Positions 38,001 to 50,567 of a stretch of 64,000 bases of DNA are shown here, piece after piece. The translations under genes and the position numbers were made by a program. The stretch is taken from NCBI RefSeq assembly GCF_022539315.1, contig NC_066313.1, positions 69,567,934 to 69,631,933 on the forward strand, written 5' to 3'. How positions within the stretch are numbered: position 1 is the stretch's first letter; each line of letters opens with the position of its first letter. The notes under the pieces were generated by a model. The model made no database searches and was not told the DNA's origin. It saw only the letters and a list, made by a program, of their open reading frames with translations. The DNA is from Serinus canaria (lineage: Eukaryota; Chordata; Aves; Passeriformes; Fringillidae).

Positions 38001-41000
38001 ATTTTTTTAGATTTCCAAAACTGGAACTGAGATAGAAATCTAATTTTCTTTTAAAATGAAAGAAAAATTTTATTTTGAATTAAAGAATGGTGCAATCAAA
38101 TATTACCCGCATATTAGGAAATATGGATATGAAATTAGAAAAATGTTTGTCAAAATCAAATTCCAGAATAGTGATGCCAACCCAAGAGAAATTAAGAAAG
38201 TCCTTAGCTGTGATTTAAGTGGATTTCCAGATTTCCACAAAATTACAGAAAGTTTTATATGGATTACTGGAATTTGAGAATTTTATTGAATATCAATGTG
38301 AACATCAGTTCATGGAGGAGGCAGAAAAAACTAAACTAGACTAAAAAATGCAGTCCTTTGCACAGATCAGTTAATTTATTTAAATTATTAACTTCCGTGA
38401 CAAATCAAGTTAACATACCTTATGTATGAAGGCAGAAAAAAAAAATTGATTGTCTAACACCTTATCAAGAAATATTTTTGTTTCCCCCAAACTATCAGAA
38501 ATCTCAAGAGCATTTCAGGCCAAAAATCTCAGAACTCAAACTCTGTAAATTGGTAGTACCCTCAATGCAGAGAGAGTTGCTGTTTTCTCACAGAGGAAAT
38601 ATTTTACAGTGATTTAAAGTTTGATATAGAGAATATTAACTGTTAGCGTAGTTTTTTACCAGAAAAATTAAAGCAGCACCTCTACAATTTATTTGAATCA
38701 TGCACTACATTTGTTACACCCTAGGAATCAAAGAAAGGCAAGAAAGAAATATATAATTCAGTTTGTTAGGTAAATAGCTGAATGTGTTCTAGTTTTTCAC
38801 ATCTGCTAAAAAAATCAGGAAGCCAGTGGAAGTATTCAAGTTAAATGTTCTTGCTCCTAAAATAGGGATTTTTTTTTCTCGAAATTATGCTTTACACACT
38901 GTGTTTTGATTCATGTTTGGAAGAAAAACCTGGTAACCTTTACAATGGTTTCCTACTGAATGTATTAGAAGCAATGATTTATGTTCCAGGAATAAAAGCA
39001 ACTACACACATTATGGTGTAATGATTTTAAGGTGCAATGAAGGTGTCGACATTTAAGTAAACACCAGATTCACATAACTTAATAATAAATCATGCTGTTG
39101 TGGTATTCATGCTTATGGAACAATATATTTGCATGACCTTCATTCACTTTCACTCTTCCAAAACATTTTTATTCTTTATAAACGTTATTTGAACACTACT
39201 AGCAGAGTTTGTTTTATGTTTTCTAAGGTAGGGTGTTTTGTTTTATCCTTGTGTATTTATGAGTAATCAAATTTAATGAATCTTCAGTATTAAAAATCTT
39301 GAATGGTGCATTACAATACTGAAGCATCAAATTCCAGTGTATATTTTGCATTCAGATGTCTTATTCATAAACCAATATCAAACATTTCCATATAGAAAAT
39401 AAAATTGTCAGTCTCTCTGTTAATCACAAGGTGTTCTAGATATTTTGTCAAATCCTATTACTTTAATATTTTTATTTTATCTTTAACAACAAATTTTAAC
39501 AAAATACGTACCTTACAAGACACCTTCAGAGAAGAACTCTTTTCTGAGAGAGTATCAATATCACAAATATGGCAGAATGAGTATCATACCATGTGCTTGC
39601 ACACTTGCATAAAGAATTTATGTCGTAACTTTTGCTCTCTCTTTTCTTTCTTTTAAACAGATCTTTTTAAAAATAATTCCTATTTTCTTCCTCCTTAATA
39701 AAAAGTATTTTTATTTGTTTTACTAATGACATTTTAGCTAACTTTTCCCATTAATATCTCATCCCCTTCAAAGCTACAGAGATTATTATTGTGTAAGAAC
39801 TTGTCTCAGTTGATTTACATGTTTATTGATAAAAACTGGAATATTGAACATGAATTGTTTCGTAGAAAGCTTCAAAAGACTGTTACCTAAAAAACCAGTT
39901 TTGATTATGATAGGGAGCGTATGAAATAGAAAGTTTCCAGAAAACAAATACTAGGTATAATAACATTAATTTGTAGACTTCATCTGAGTATCTTAAAAAC
40001 TTGTGTTCATACTATCATATGCAAATGGTACTACCTTGCCAAATTTCAAACTGATTGCATAGTTATGCTCTTTTAAGACCATTTTCAAGTATCATTTCTA
40101 CAGTTGCTTTTATGACTTGAAAGTATTCAAGAAATAATGGCCAATTCAAATACAAATTCACTATCCATGAATTTCTAGCTTTCATGCTTTGAGGCACTTC
40201 TGTATGTTATAAAGAATATGTATTTTCCAAAACATCTTTAATTGTTTTCTCAGTGGAAAGAGGAATTAATTTATGGTCCATTTGGCAATACAGAGAGATT
40301 TCAGATTAGCAAGTTGCATTGGTTTAAGCGTAGTTGAAGCTTTAGCAGTAACATTTTATGTGCATTTTTGGGTGTTGTAGTTTTTTTAATTTGTTGTTGT
40401 AAACAATAGTTCTGTGTGCAAATAGGTTGAGGACAATGATGGGTAGTGCTAGGTTATGCTTTGTGTTTGTGCACTCCCATGTACATAGTCAATAATATCC
40501 AGGGAGCAATTCAGCCCCAGGTTAAGACTTTCAGGTTGTCTGTAACATCTCTCTATCAGTTAAATGTTCTATTTGGTCTGTGCAGTGCATTTGCTGGATT
40601 TGAGAGAAATGTTCAGCTCATCCTAAAATGCATGTGCATGTTTGGTGAGTAGTACACCTTTTTTAAGTGACACTGGGCTGTATTTGTTCATACATTACCA
40701 TCTAGTAGGGTTTGGTTTGTCCTGTATTTTCCTACTTGATCCTCATTTGCTGCAGACAGTTCAATTTAGTAGTCTGAATTTGAAATTGATTTCATAGAAA
40801 GATATTGTGGCTCGTCTTTGGGCTTAGACCATAATAAATTTGGGATTAGATAAAGTACAATTTTGTGTCATGGAAGTTGACATAGATAAGTGTTTCTATC
40901 TTCAGCTCTTTAAAAAAGAAAATACAGTATTTCACACATCTTTTCATTCAAATGGTGATTTACAGCTTTACAATGAGTTTTTTTTCTAAAACAATTCATA

Positions 41001-41043
41001 ATTTTTGTAAACTTCATAATTTTCACAATTTTATTAAACCTGA
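32083..41043. other. Gene-free AT-rich DNA
   Basis: Nearly 9 kb in which I recognise no gene, RNA gene or transposon. Frames are 63 to 95 codons and non-descript; the 73-codon frame at 38056-38277 is Lys/Ile/Phe-rich and has no known motif. Short features are the hairpin at 36469-36500, a C9A9 junction near 37690, and T- or A-rich tracts at 36640-36668 and 36100-36113. Confidence 0.55.
36469..36500. repeat. 14-bp inverted repeat with a 4-nt loop
   Basis: Arms AAATACAGAATATA (36469-36482) and TATATTCTGTATTT (36487-36500) are exact reverse complements around GCTA. An AT-rich hairpin or cruciform candidate. Confidence 0.95.
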
Positions 41044-41047
41044 TTCC
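41044..41047 (+). repeat. Possible 4-bp target-site duplication, left copy
   Basis: TTCC precedes the proposed LTR start and recurs at 41360-41363 directly after its end. Four bases could match by chance, so this is weak on its own. Confidence 0.45.
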
Positions 41048-41359
41048 TGTGGATGCCATGGGACAGAGAGAGAGAAAGGGCAAGCATTTCTCACAGTGGC
41101 TTGTGGGAATTTTTAGGGAGTCATAAGGATGTGATAACTTATTAAGTAGAAACAATCTGCAGGTGGTGTTTTACTTCTTTGTGTTTCTGTTCTTCTCGAG
41201 GACAGTGTATGAGGAAGATGTTAGTTAGCCAATCAAATAGAATGTATCATATCACTCTCTATTAACCACATGGTTCTCTCGAATAAAGCTTTCATTTGCT
41301 CTTTCTACAATCCTACCTCCTGCCTGTTCTTGTGTCATTCTCAACAAAAGAGTGACACA
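41048..41359 (+). mobile_element. Solo LTR, endogenous retrovirus
   Basis: A 312-bp element runs from TGTGGATG to AGTGACACA, with TGTG/CACA termini. It resembles an avian LTR I recall: an early 'ggcaagcatttctcacagtg' block, 'ttctcgaggacagtgtatg' near the middle, 'ttagccaatcaaatag', a canonical AATAAA at 41282-41287, and a pyrimidine-rich U5 with 'ctcctgcctgttcttgtgtc'. The matching TTCC flanks would fit a class I (4-bp) integration. No internal retroviral sequence adjoins it. The end could instead be at the earlier 'ctcaaca' (about 41346). The 81-codon minus frame at 40910-41155 enters it and is not a gene. Confidence 0.75.
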
Positions 41360-43340
41360 TTCCTAAGTGTTAAATAGGCTCTCCAGGTCAAATAAATATG
41401 GATTTATATAAAGAAAGTGGTTGGATTTGGGATAAAAAATGAAAATAGAAAATTTAAATGAAAGAAAAATTTCAGAAAAATAAAATCAATTCCAGATATT
41501 TAGAGGTTTGGATGAGAATTTTTCTTGTGGTTTCCCTATTGTTGGGTGGCCAAATTATTTCATCCTTAAGTAGCATAATGAGTGCAGGGTTTAAGAGATT
41601 CCAGATGCAGAGCTTCTCATTTTTGCTCTCTTTTTTTCTTCTTTTTTATGTGGTCAGCATACCACTTTCAGCTTTTTGTGTTTAATGCCAGATATTTGTT
41701 TTGTAAAATTTGCTGAAAGCATGCTCTTCTTCCAGTCTTTCCCACAGGACTACTGTGAGCATTGCCTGCAAATTTTCCATCTGATTTGAACGCAAAAGAA
41801 ACATGATACGTCAAAGCCCCCTTAAAGACTGGTGTCATATTTCTAAGCTACTGACATTGACTAAAATATTGCATGTCTGTTTTGAAATGTTTGCAAAATT
41901 TGTCCTCTGTTCAAGAAAGATTTGGCGTGTCATCATGGTTCAAACTCCGCTTAAACATGGAGTTATATGGATCTTAAAAATAAAATAAATGCTATTTTAC
42001 ATTTTTTAACAGCACATTAATTAGAAAAAAAAATCCTGGAGGTGTCCCTTCTTGCACTTATTTTCATTGCTTGAGCTATATTTGCTAACCCTTAGTCCGA
42101 GTAATGCAATTTCCTTAAGAAAAAGTCATACACATGTTGGCATATTTATAATTGCAATTTCAAATATGTTTCACTGAAGTTGTAGAGTAGCAAATCTTTA
42201 TGTTCTGTAAAAATGCAAGTTTGCAATTCTACATTAAAGATTTAATTCTACATTTAAAAAAATTCAATATTTTCATTGCTTAATATTTTTAAAAAAGACA
42301 ATTTTCTGATAACCCTGTGAGGAATAAATAAAATAAAAAGACATTTTAAATTAGTGAAACTCTTAGGCAACTACATAGAGAAAAAACAAGATCATTAGTG
42401 CTGTAGTTTCTCAACATAAAATAATGTAAAAACATCTATAGCTTTTCAACTTCATTCTTAAGCTTTCATATTTTATCTTACTCAACATATCTATTTTGTG
42501 GTGCTTGTACATTTACTCTTGTAGTGTCCTTTAGCTTATATGAGTGGCTTATGTATTACTGAAAGGAAATCTACCAACAGAATGAAATAATGATACCAAT
42601 TATAACTATTATTAATAATAAAGTCACCCTAAACCAGGACAACCACTAATAAAGGCAAGGGAAGTGGAATAGAAAGAAGGGGCAGCAAAGAAGAAAATAA
42701 GAGTTTTGTAGTTGATTTAGTTTTAGGTATTAGGAAAAATCTGTACAATTGTGTCCTAAAGTATGACAAGGTCTTTTAACTTTTGATGCAGTGATACCCA
42801 TAAGCATTTAGGTTTATGCCTAATTGTGCATGCAGTTTACAATGCACTCTAGCTATTAAAAGGTAGTATTTTTAAGCAAGTATTCTTTTTGTGGCTTTGG
42901 AGAATAAATCATGTCAAAATGTTACAGTTCTACTTTTGATTCTCCGGCAATGTTATACATTTTTCCTATTATACCTACCATTAAGATGTATCTTAATGTT
43001 GTTTATTTTGACTTGCTAGAGCTCTGCATGAATAAAACTCTCATTCAGCAAGGACACCATATGGCTTGTTGTTTCCAACTGATTGTACACTTACAATAAT
43101 GTTTTCAAAAAAGGATTTTATTGTTTGTAAAAATCACTTTCCTCTTTTGTTATGTTGCTATCATCTGGGCACAATTGCACTATTGCATCAATACACACTG
43201 AGCTACCTATGACATGAAATTTGTGATTTACAGCAGATATTGGGAATTAATTTTATGACTGCTTTTTGGGGAATGTGATCAACTATTATATCATGTGCAT
43301 ATAATAATGTATTGTCAGCTGTACTGTCTTCAATTTGTAG

Positions 43341-43399
43341 GGGATGTGATATTTGGGATTCCACAGCTGTTTCCATTAATTTTCTTCAAGGGCATGAAG
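43341..43399 (+). other. Exon-like interval bounded by splice-site consensus
   Basis: A pyrimidine-containing acceptor ending TTTGTAG (to 43340) is followed by 59 bases and a strong donor GAAG|GTAAGTAAG (GT at 43400). Two of the three frames are open through the 59 bases, and neither peptide is recognised. A 59-base length is not divisible by three, and no neighbouring exons are seen. It could be an exon of an unannotated lncRNA, a decoy exon, or chance. Confidence 0.2.
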
Positions 43400-43774
43400 G
43401 TAAGTAAGAAAAACCAAGCAACATAAATTTCTCATATCTTTTAATTCTGAGTCTATGTTAGGTGTTGGCATTAGAGGAATAAACCATTACAATATCTGAG
43501 GTAAGGGAATTTCACAAGCACAGTGTGTATCTCCATGTTGAGGTTTGTGTCCAGGAACATTTTTCTGGCCTGAAAATCCTCCATCTAAAAATTCTACATG
43601 AAGGAAGTTAGTATGACTAGCTTGTCCCCTTCTCTGCAATCACTGCATAGGCTGGATATCTGAAGAATGCCATCATGGATTCACTATTTTTAATTATATG
43701 CACAAAATCCAACATAACTGGCAGATGTGGCTTTATGACTTTTATCACCAATAGCTATATTGTCACTACTTTCT

Positions 43775-43816
43775 GGTTTGGGTTTTTTTTTTTGGTTTTT
43801 TTTTGGTTTTTTTTTA
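43775..43816 (+). repeat. GG-punctuated poly-T tract
   Basis: Runs of 9 to 11 T separated by GG or GGG, three T runs in all. Closely similar in style to 47443-47486. Confidence 0.85.
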
Positions 43817-44424
43817 GCTTGATGGTTGTATTAGTATTCCATGACAATAAATATGAATTCCAATATAGTTCCTATGAATAGTTTTTTACCTTAAGAATTT
43901 CATGAGGTTTGCATTACTTTTTTCCCTCCACATTTTTCTCTATTTCCTTATGGAAAGCACTTCCAAGAAAAAAAGTGCATTCATTCTGGAATTTAATCCC
44001 AAACCAGTCTGAAGTCTACAAAACATTTTTTTATTCACAGATCAAATAAAAAGAGTTGGGTGCTTTATGGCATCATTGTGGGTAACTTCTCTATTTTTAA
44101 GTTGCCCAAACAAGGAAAAAAAATTGAGGTATTCCTCTTCTCTGAATTATCTATACAAATTACCAATGCAAATTAAATTTTCAGACTCTTACCACATACC
44201 TTTATTACTGAAAAATAGGGTCCCATGTTTTGATTTCAAGATGATTGGAAACATCATTATGATTTTTTTCTTTGATGGAATTAGATTGAGTTGCGTATCA
44301 AAAAGAAAAGGATAAAATTAATAAGTACTCAAAATTCACATTAATATTTCCATTTAATAATTTATTATAATTTTTTTCAACATAAGAATAAACCAACTAA
44401 GAAGTGCACCTACCTATGAATGTT

Positions 44425-44850
44425 CCTGTGCTCACTTGGGGGTAGACTTAATTTTCTTCACAATAGGTAACATGGGGCAATATTTGGGATGTGTGCTGGA
44501 AACAGTATTGATCGTACAGAGTTATTTTTGCTGCTGGACAATGCTTGCACCCTATTAAGGGCTTTTCTGCTTTTTATACTGCCCTACCAGCCAGGAGGCA
44601 GCAGATGCACAAGAAACCAGGGGGGACCCAGGCAAGAAAACTGTCCCCGAATGACCCAAGGGATATCCCGTACCAAATGGTGTCATGCTCAGTATATCAA
44701 GCTGAGGGAAGAAGAAGGAATGGGGGATGCTCAGAATGATGGTGCTTGTCTTCCCCAAGTCCCAACTAGCCGTGATGAAGCCCTGCTTTCCCAGGGATTA
44801 CTGAACACCTGCCTACCTGTGGGAATCAGTGAATCTCCTTACAATTCAGA
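44425..44850 (+). mobile_element. 3'-truncated LTR of an avian endogenous retrovirus
   Basis: I recognise in order several blocks of a widespread avian LTR: 'ttaattttcttcacaatag' (44449), 'atgtgtgctggaaacagtat' (44489), 'aagggcttttctgcttt' (44558), 'agatgcacaagaaacc' (44602), 'aagggatatcccgtacca' (44659), 'gtcatgctcagtatatcaag' (44682, a decayed TATA region), and 'gccctgctttcccaggga' (44780). Similarity stops near 44845, so the R/U5 end with its polyadenylation signal is missing. I think it belongs to the ERVL-like class but cannot be sure. The 134-codon + frame at 44489-44893 runs through this LTR and is not a retroviral or host gene. Confidence 0.85.
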
Positions 44851-45374
44851 ACACACTTTCAGTCTTACAGCTTCCTTCAAAGTCAGGTTATAATTTAAGT
44901 AGACTTCCTGGCAATCTCACTGTCTAAGAATGTCTAAGAAGTCATTATTATTTCTCCACAGTTCTCTTTTCACAGCAAAATATTTAACCTTGTTTTAATT
45001 TGAATATTTTTCCATTTCCTCTTTATTATGCTAAAGAATTTTTTTTTTTTGTAATTTAAGACTGATATCTAAAACTTCATATTTAAAGGAAGAAGATTTC
45101 ATATTAAAGAACAGGAAAATATAAAAAAAAAGACAAATTGATAGCCAGTATGTGCAGTAAGTGGAGAACATACTGTGCAGAAAAAAGATTCTCTATACAG
45201 AGCATCTATAAAAATGGTATATTTTTTCATAAATAGAATTCTAAAACCTAGATTTTTTCTGAAAGGGCTATTATTTCTGTGATATATGCTATGCAACTGA
45301 TGCCTTAGGTTTTACCTTTCATATTTTCCAGATTCTGTACTGCATTGGTATATAACTCAGAACTTCAAATAAAG
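44851..45374. other. AT-rich spacer between two LTRs
   Basis: About 520 bases of AT-rich sequence with a T12 run near 45040 and a small duplication of 'tgtctaagaa' near 44920-44940. No gene is seen. Confidence 0.6.
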
Positions 45375-45754
45375 TGTTAGCAAGTTCTCTTCACAGGGTA
45401 GTTCGAACAAAAATAATCCTTTTCCAGCCTGAGAAACAAAGACACCATTGCAGCCTCAGGCCCAAAAAGTATAAAGCAAATTGAGGAGAGCAATCTGGGA
45501 GGATGGGACTTTGTAACCTGAAGCTGTAATTGGACAATTAACCCCAATATGTAAATGGACCAAAATTTATAAAAGTGTGAAAACTCGTGACCAGTCGCCC
45601 ATGTTGTGTCCCTCTGGGGTGTACCCTCGGCTGGGCTCTTGTACTGCCCAAGGTGTTTCCTTTGAAGACCTATTAATAAGTACCTACTTTGTTCCTTTAA
45701 CACTGTCCAGCCTCAGTTCCAGGTCAGCTTCTGCAGGCATCACAAGGATGTGAC
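45375..45754 (+). mobile_element. LTR of a passerine endogenous retrovirus (ends approximate)
   Basis: The core matches an LTR I recall from songbirds: 'gtaacctgaagctgtaattg', then 'gacaattaaccccaatatgt', TATAAAA at 45568-45574, 'cctcggctgggctcttgtac' and 'gcccaaggtgtttcctttga', then a variant polyadenylation signal AATAAG (45675-45680) and a U5-like 'ctgtccagcctcagttcc'. I place the start at TGTTAG and the end at GTGACA, but no clean flanking duplication is seen, so either end may be off by tens of bases. The 108-codon minus frame at 45377-45703 is antisense to the LTR and not a gene. Confidence 0.8.
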
Positions 45755-46519
45755 AGATAACATCTGAGTTTGCAGTAATACTTCAATTCCTTCCTTTGTT
45801 CTTTCACTGCCTTCTTGATCTTCTAGATTAAAAAAAAACCCAGTCACAATAATCCTACCATGTCAACATTAATCAGTGGATGAGTATGGAGCACAAAGAG
45901 TTTCTGAAAATGTTTGATTTAAATAATGACTTTAAGAAGAACAATATTCACTAAATAGTCTTTTCCTCGTTTTCTAAGTATGTAGGATTTCTATGGTACT
46001 GATTTAGCACTAAATACTATAAATTATTAAACTAGTTATATTTAAGCTATGAGTTTAATTCTACTAAACATCATAATTCCTAGTTTTGTTCCCTGGAGGG
46101 AAATTCAAAATATATAATTTCACTCTTCAATTCACTATATAATTAATGAAGAGTGATAATCATCACATAGAAAATCCAGAAAGCTGAACGATGAAAGGGG
46201 AGCCACAATCTTCTTTCTAAAAGGAATGCTAAATAAATTTTTGTTTCTGAAATATTTCTTTGTCCCGATGCCACTGAATAAACTTCCCACATCCAAAAGA
46301 TTGGGCAAGTTTTAGCCAACTGATCATGTGTAGATGCAAAGAGCATGCACCAAACTGGGCTACACCCTCTCCTTTGAATTTCTTAAACTAAAAGAAAAGA
46401 AAAAAAAAAGGAATAATTATGCTTATAAGTTAATTATAAAATATGGCGATCTAAGTTCCTCTCATTGATTTTAATGATTGTTATGTGCTATATACCAATT
46501 TTTATCTTTATTACTCTAC

Positions 46520-46550
46520 ATTAGGCTTTTTTCATTAGGCTTTTTTCATT
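46520..46550 (+). repeat. 14-bp unit duplicated in tandem
   Basis: ATTAGGCTTTTTTC occurs twice head to tail (46520-46533 and 46534-46547), followed by ATT. A recent-looking perfect slippage duplication. Confidence 0.9.
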
Positions 46551-47442
46551 ATAAATAAAATGTGGATAACAACATCAATTTACACTTTCCCCTTACATTT
46601 ACTCACAATAAATGTTAACCAGACCTTAAGTCAAATCCTCTTTACTCCGACACCTGTCAAAGCAACACATGAGCTGTTACAGGAATAGAAAAGCATTTTT
46701 GAATATCATGGTGCCAACTCACAAAGATTTTAGAAAGTCATTTATGATGCAGCATCGATTGAGACGTGAAAAGTTGGTATTGTGGTATGGATTTTTATTG
46801 AAGAAAGCATAGCTTGTTTTTGTTGGCATCTGTAATCTTTACATTCAAAACTATATCTGATGAGTTTGTTTAACACTTTTCTTTGTACCGCTTTTTTTGA
46901 GAAATTGGATCATAAAATCCATAAATTTTTGGGGATGAAAGGCAATGAAAAATATTCTTTATTTGTCTGAACTCTTTGTAAAGAATTTTTGAAGGTTTTT
47001 TTTTTTTTTGTACCACCACAAAGTGTAGAAACAGGCACATTTAAGACACAGTGCAATTTCCCTTACTTTAGAATTGACCCTTTAAAGTGTCTTAACCTTG
47101 ATTATAAAGCAAATATTTGCTGACTAACATTACTGTGCATAGTGAATCTTTGGATTAAGATTCACACTTTTGGAATCAGTAAAATAAACTTGCTAAGGTG
47201 CTATTTATTGTTAAGGTAAATAGCAGAGCTTAATTCTATGTCTGCAAGCTAAAGTAATAATGTTTTCAGATGTGATGTCTAACACTAAGCATAAAGTCTG
47301 TGACCCCAGGAAACTCTCTGGAAGTTTGGATTTTTTCAATCCATACCAAAGGATTTGTAATGTACTTAATTGAATGCCTTATGTGGAATTCACTTACTGT
47401 TTGTCCAGTTTTAATTTTATGTTGTTTGGTGGTTTGTCCTCT

Positions 47443-47486
47443 TGGTTTTTTTTTTTTGGTTTTTTTTTGGTTTGGTTTTTTTTTTT
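47443..47486 (+). repeat. GG-punctuated poly-T tract
   Basis: T runs of 12, 9, 3 and 12 separated by GG. It generates overlapping Phe-rich (+) and Lys-rich (-) frames that are not genes. Confidence 0.85.
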
Positions 47487-50255
47487 AATGGAAGCTTAGT
47501 TCTCATTTCAGTGCTATTTATCACAGCCTTCATCATGCTTGGCCTTTCATTCTCAAGCACAGGACCTCCGAAACATGCAATAAGCATGTCCATGCACAAG
47601 ACAAGAAAAAGTGTGATCTCATCCTATTAGTCACAATTTATTAACCCTAATAACGTCCAAGTCTGACAGGATCAATAGGAGGTGTCTACACACAATTATT
47701 GCAGGTTGAATTTTTATCCTACACCCTAGACAAAAATCTTTGACCTCTAGCAGTCATGGACAAGCAATGCATGCACTGGATAATACTTTCATTTGAATAA
47801 GATCATGTATTAATGAAATTCCTTGCAACTGGAAAGTAATATAAGCAGTAGAATATTTCTTTCAAATTCAGGATATACCTAATCAAAGCAATGCCAAAAG
47901 ATGACTAAGTTGAAGAAGATAGGAAAAACAACATTTCAGACTTATCACACATATATTCCTCCTTTTTGTTTCGCATGACATTCTTGATTTATTCATTATT
48001 ATAATTTTTAAAAGGTTTAATTTTTATATTAACTACACTGGAAAACTTTGACAAAAATTAACTTTTGTATGTAGTTAAAACCTTTTTATTTAAAATAAAA
48101 TATAATTATTGCCCATGTGTCCTGTATCATTTTCAATGATAAAAGAAGGACAAAAATAAATACAGACTAGATTAAAGAAGAAATAGGAAATGTACTGTTT
48201 TGAATGATGGATTTTTTTTACTCTAAAAGTAGTAGAAAAAGAACAAAAAAAAATGAAATTTAACCTAGGACCATGTCTTTGATCATTTATGTGTTTAGCT
48301 TCAGGTCTTGTCAAAGGAGGCAAAGTAAGAAGTAATTCTAAAAATATTGTTATAGAAACTGTTCACTTACCAAAAATATTAACAAAGATAAATTAAAATG
48401 TCTAAACCCAGAACTTTCAGTGACTTAAGCCAACTCTAAGACTAGCATGATAACCAACAGAGTTGTGATCTTAAGCTCATACCTCATGGCATGCCTCATG
48501 GGATACCTCTCCTGAGAACTTTCAATGAGTCAGTTTGAGCAGTCTGTTTTCATTTGCATCAGAAGTTTCCAAATTCTCTTGAAAGATTCCCTTGTTGCTG
48601 TTCCACCCTACATCTTATGTTACATTTGATTTAAATGAACACATAGGTCTACAACCTCGTCTAACACAGTTCTGAATCCCTTGAAGAATGTAGCATTTCT
48701 AATCTTTGAGACAAGTGTCAAGTTTACAACTTCTAAAAGAAACTCACATCAATTTATTAAATACACTTTCCTAAGAAAACCCAAATTTTAAAACACATGA
48801 ATAATTGACTTGTCAAAACTACACTGAAATGTACTTGACTGTTGCTTTATTCTAATGTAGTTTTTTTGCCTCAGTTTATTTCACTTCATTAAACTAAATA
48901 TGGGAAAAAGACCTGAAATTGCTGAAGGAGTGATGTCTTGTTATATCCATCGTACTATAGGGTTGTTTATTTTGTATGATTGTGTATTGCATATGATAGG
49001 TACATAACAGACATCAAAAGAGGGATTCCTAAATACAATTATTTGGGCTTGATAGAGCCCAAAATCACTTTTATTACTTAGATGTCATGCAAGAACACTG
49101 AAGTCCCCTCCTATTGAATTATATTAATAAGTCAGGTAAACCAAGGAGAAATGTAACTGTGCATTCCAGCAAGCAATGTTCACTGTAGCAATTTTGGCCT
49201 CTAGTCACTGCTCCAAGTACTGAAGGTATTTTGCATCAAATTTCAATGGAGTGCAGAACTCCCCCCAAGGAGCCACACAACTAAAAGACCTACAGCATCA
49301 TGTCTTTTGTTTAATCTTTCTTCTGCAAGAAATGTTCAATTATTTCCTGCAAATTTTTAGAGCCTCAGCAGCACCCACTGTAGAACAGCCTGTAATTTTA
49401 CTCAAAAAACCAACTTGCTTTTGCTTATTGGATTTTGAGTCTAGGGAATTCCCCTGGGGAATTTTCTGACATCCTTGGTTGATTTCATACAAGAAAGATA
49501 GTGATGGTTGCTCCACATTCTAAATAAGCAATTTAGGACATTTTTAACCCTTAAAAATTAATATCGTGCTGAGTTTCCAGAGAGAGTAGGAATATAAAAA
49601 TGACAGACTCACTTAAGATGACATGGAAAAACTACAAGTTTTAGCATTTTTTAGAAATGTTATTAGGTAACTGAAATTGATAATAAGTAAAAAGATTTTG
49701 TATTCATAGTGATAAAGGTCTGGTATGATAACGAAAAGGGCAACTAAGTCAAAAACAGAAACCCAAGCAAGATAGAAAACCAGATCTAGGGATTTAAACA
49801 TAAGGCTTTTCTGTATTCATTCCAATCAATACTGAGAAACAATGCACGAGAATTACTTGCAGATATCTGAATTAGAAAAATCAGGTAGCTTATAACAAAT
49901 AGCATTGAAAATAAATGCCCCTGTTTAAACCATCTGAGTGAGGAAAATATTAACCTGTGCTGTTTGAATAAGGTGTAGACAAATGGAAGAAATCAAAACC
50001 ATAGGTCAAAACTGTATGAGTTTTCAAAATAGAACATTTTTCCTTTCTGTTGCTGCGAGGCAAATGCTGGAGCTGACCTTGGTGCTGAGCAAAGTTCCTT
50101 TCATAGAGTTAGAAGTACTCCACAGAGTTGGAGGAAATTCTACTGATTGTATTATCTGGAAAAATAAAAAGTAATAAATTCTTCTCAAAAAATTTCTAGC
50201 ATCCAGGAGAACTGTTCCTAACCTTCCCCTAGCTTTATATCATAGTGGTTTTGGT

Positions 50256-50297
50256 AAGGAAAGGAAAAAGGGAAGGAGGAGGGGGCAGGGGAAGGAA
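50256..50297 (+). repeat. Polypurine tract
   Basis: A run of about 42 bases is all purine except for one C at 50286, with three G runs of three or more. It could form triplex DNA. It does not have four G3 runs, so a canonical G-quadruplex is not supported. Confidence 0.8.
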
Positions 50298-50548
50298 CAC
50301 TGTAACTCAAAATATGATCCTCAAATTCTACTGAGTAAGAGATCAACTTGGCAAAATTGCAAGGTTTTTTTATTTTCAGTCTTAAAGAGAAAATACACAG
50401 AATCTGTAACACTTGCATCTTAAAAACATGAATAGACAAAATAAATTGGTAAGGGGACATATGAGATATCATTATCAAGGGACTAAGAACAGCATTTTTT
50501 TCCACATGCATACTATCTATAATGTATAATTAAAAAAAATAATAATTG

Positions 50549-50567
50549 GAAGAAGAAGAAGAAGAAG
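50549..50567 (+). repeat. (GAA)6 microsatellite
   Basis: Six perfect GAA units plus a final G, following AT-rich sequence. Confidence 0.95.

Larger units (their letters stand above)
41360..44424. other. Gene-free AT-rich DNA between LTRs
   Basis: No gene is recognised. A short interval at 43341-43399 is bounded by consensus-like splice sites (see its own entry). A GG-punctuated T tract occurs at 43775-43816. Frames of 61 to 82 codons are judged random. Confidence 0.55.

Noticed and set aside
44489..44893. 134-codon + frame as a protein gene
   Set aside because: Most of it coincides with a recognisable retroviral LTR, which is non-coding.
45377..45703. 108-codon minus frame as a gene
   Set aside because: It is antisense to an LTR.
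50256..50297. G-quadruplex
   Set aside because: Only three G runs of three or more are present, so the canonical four-run motif is not met.
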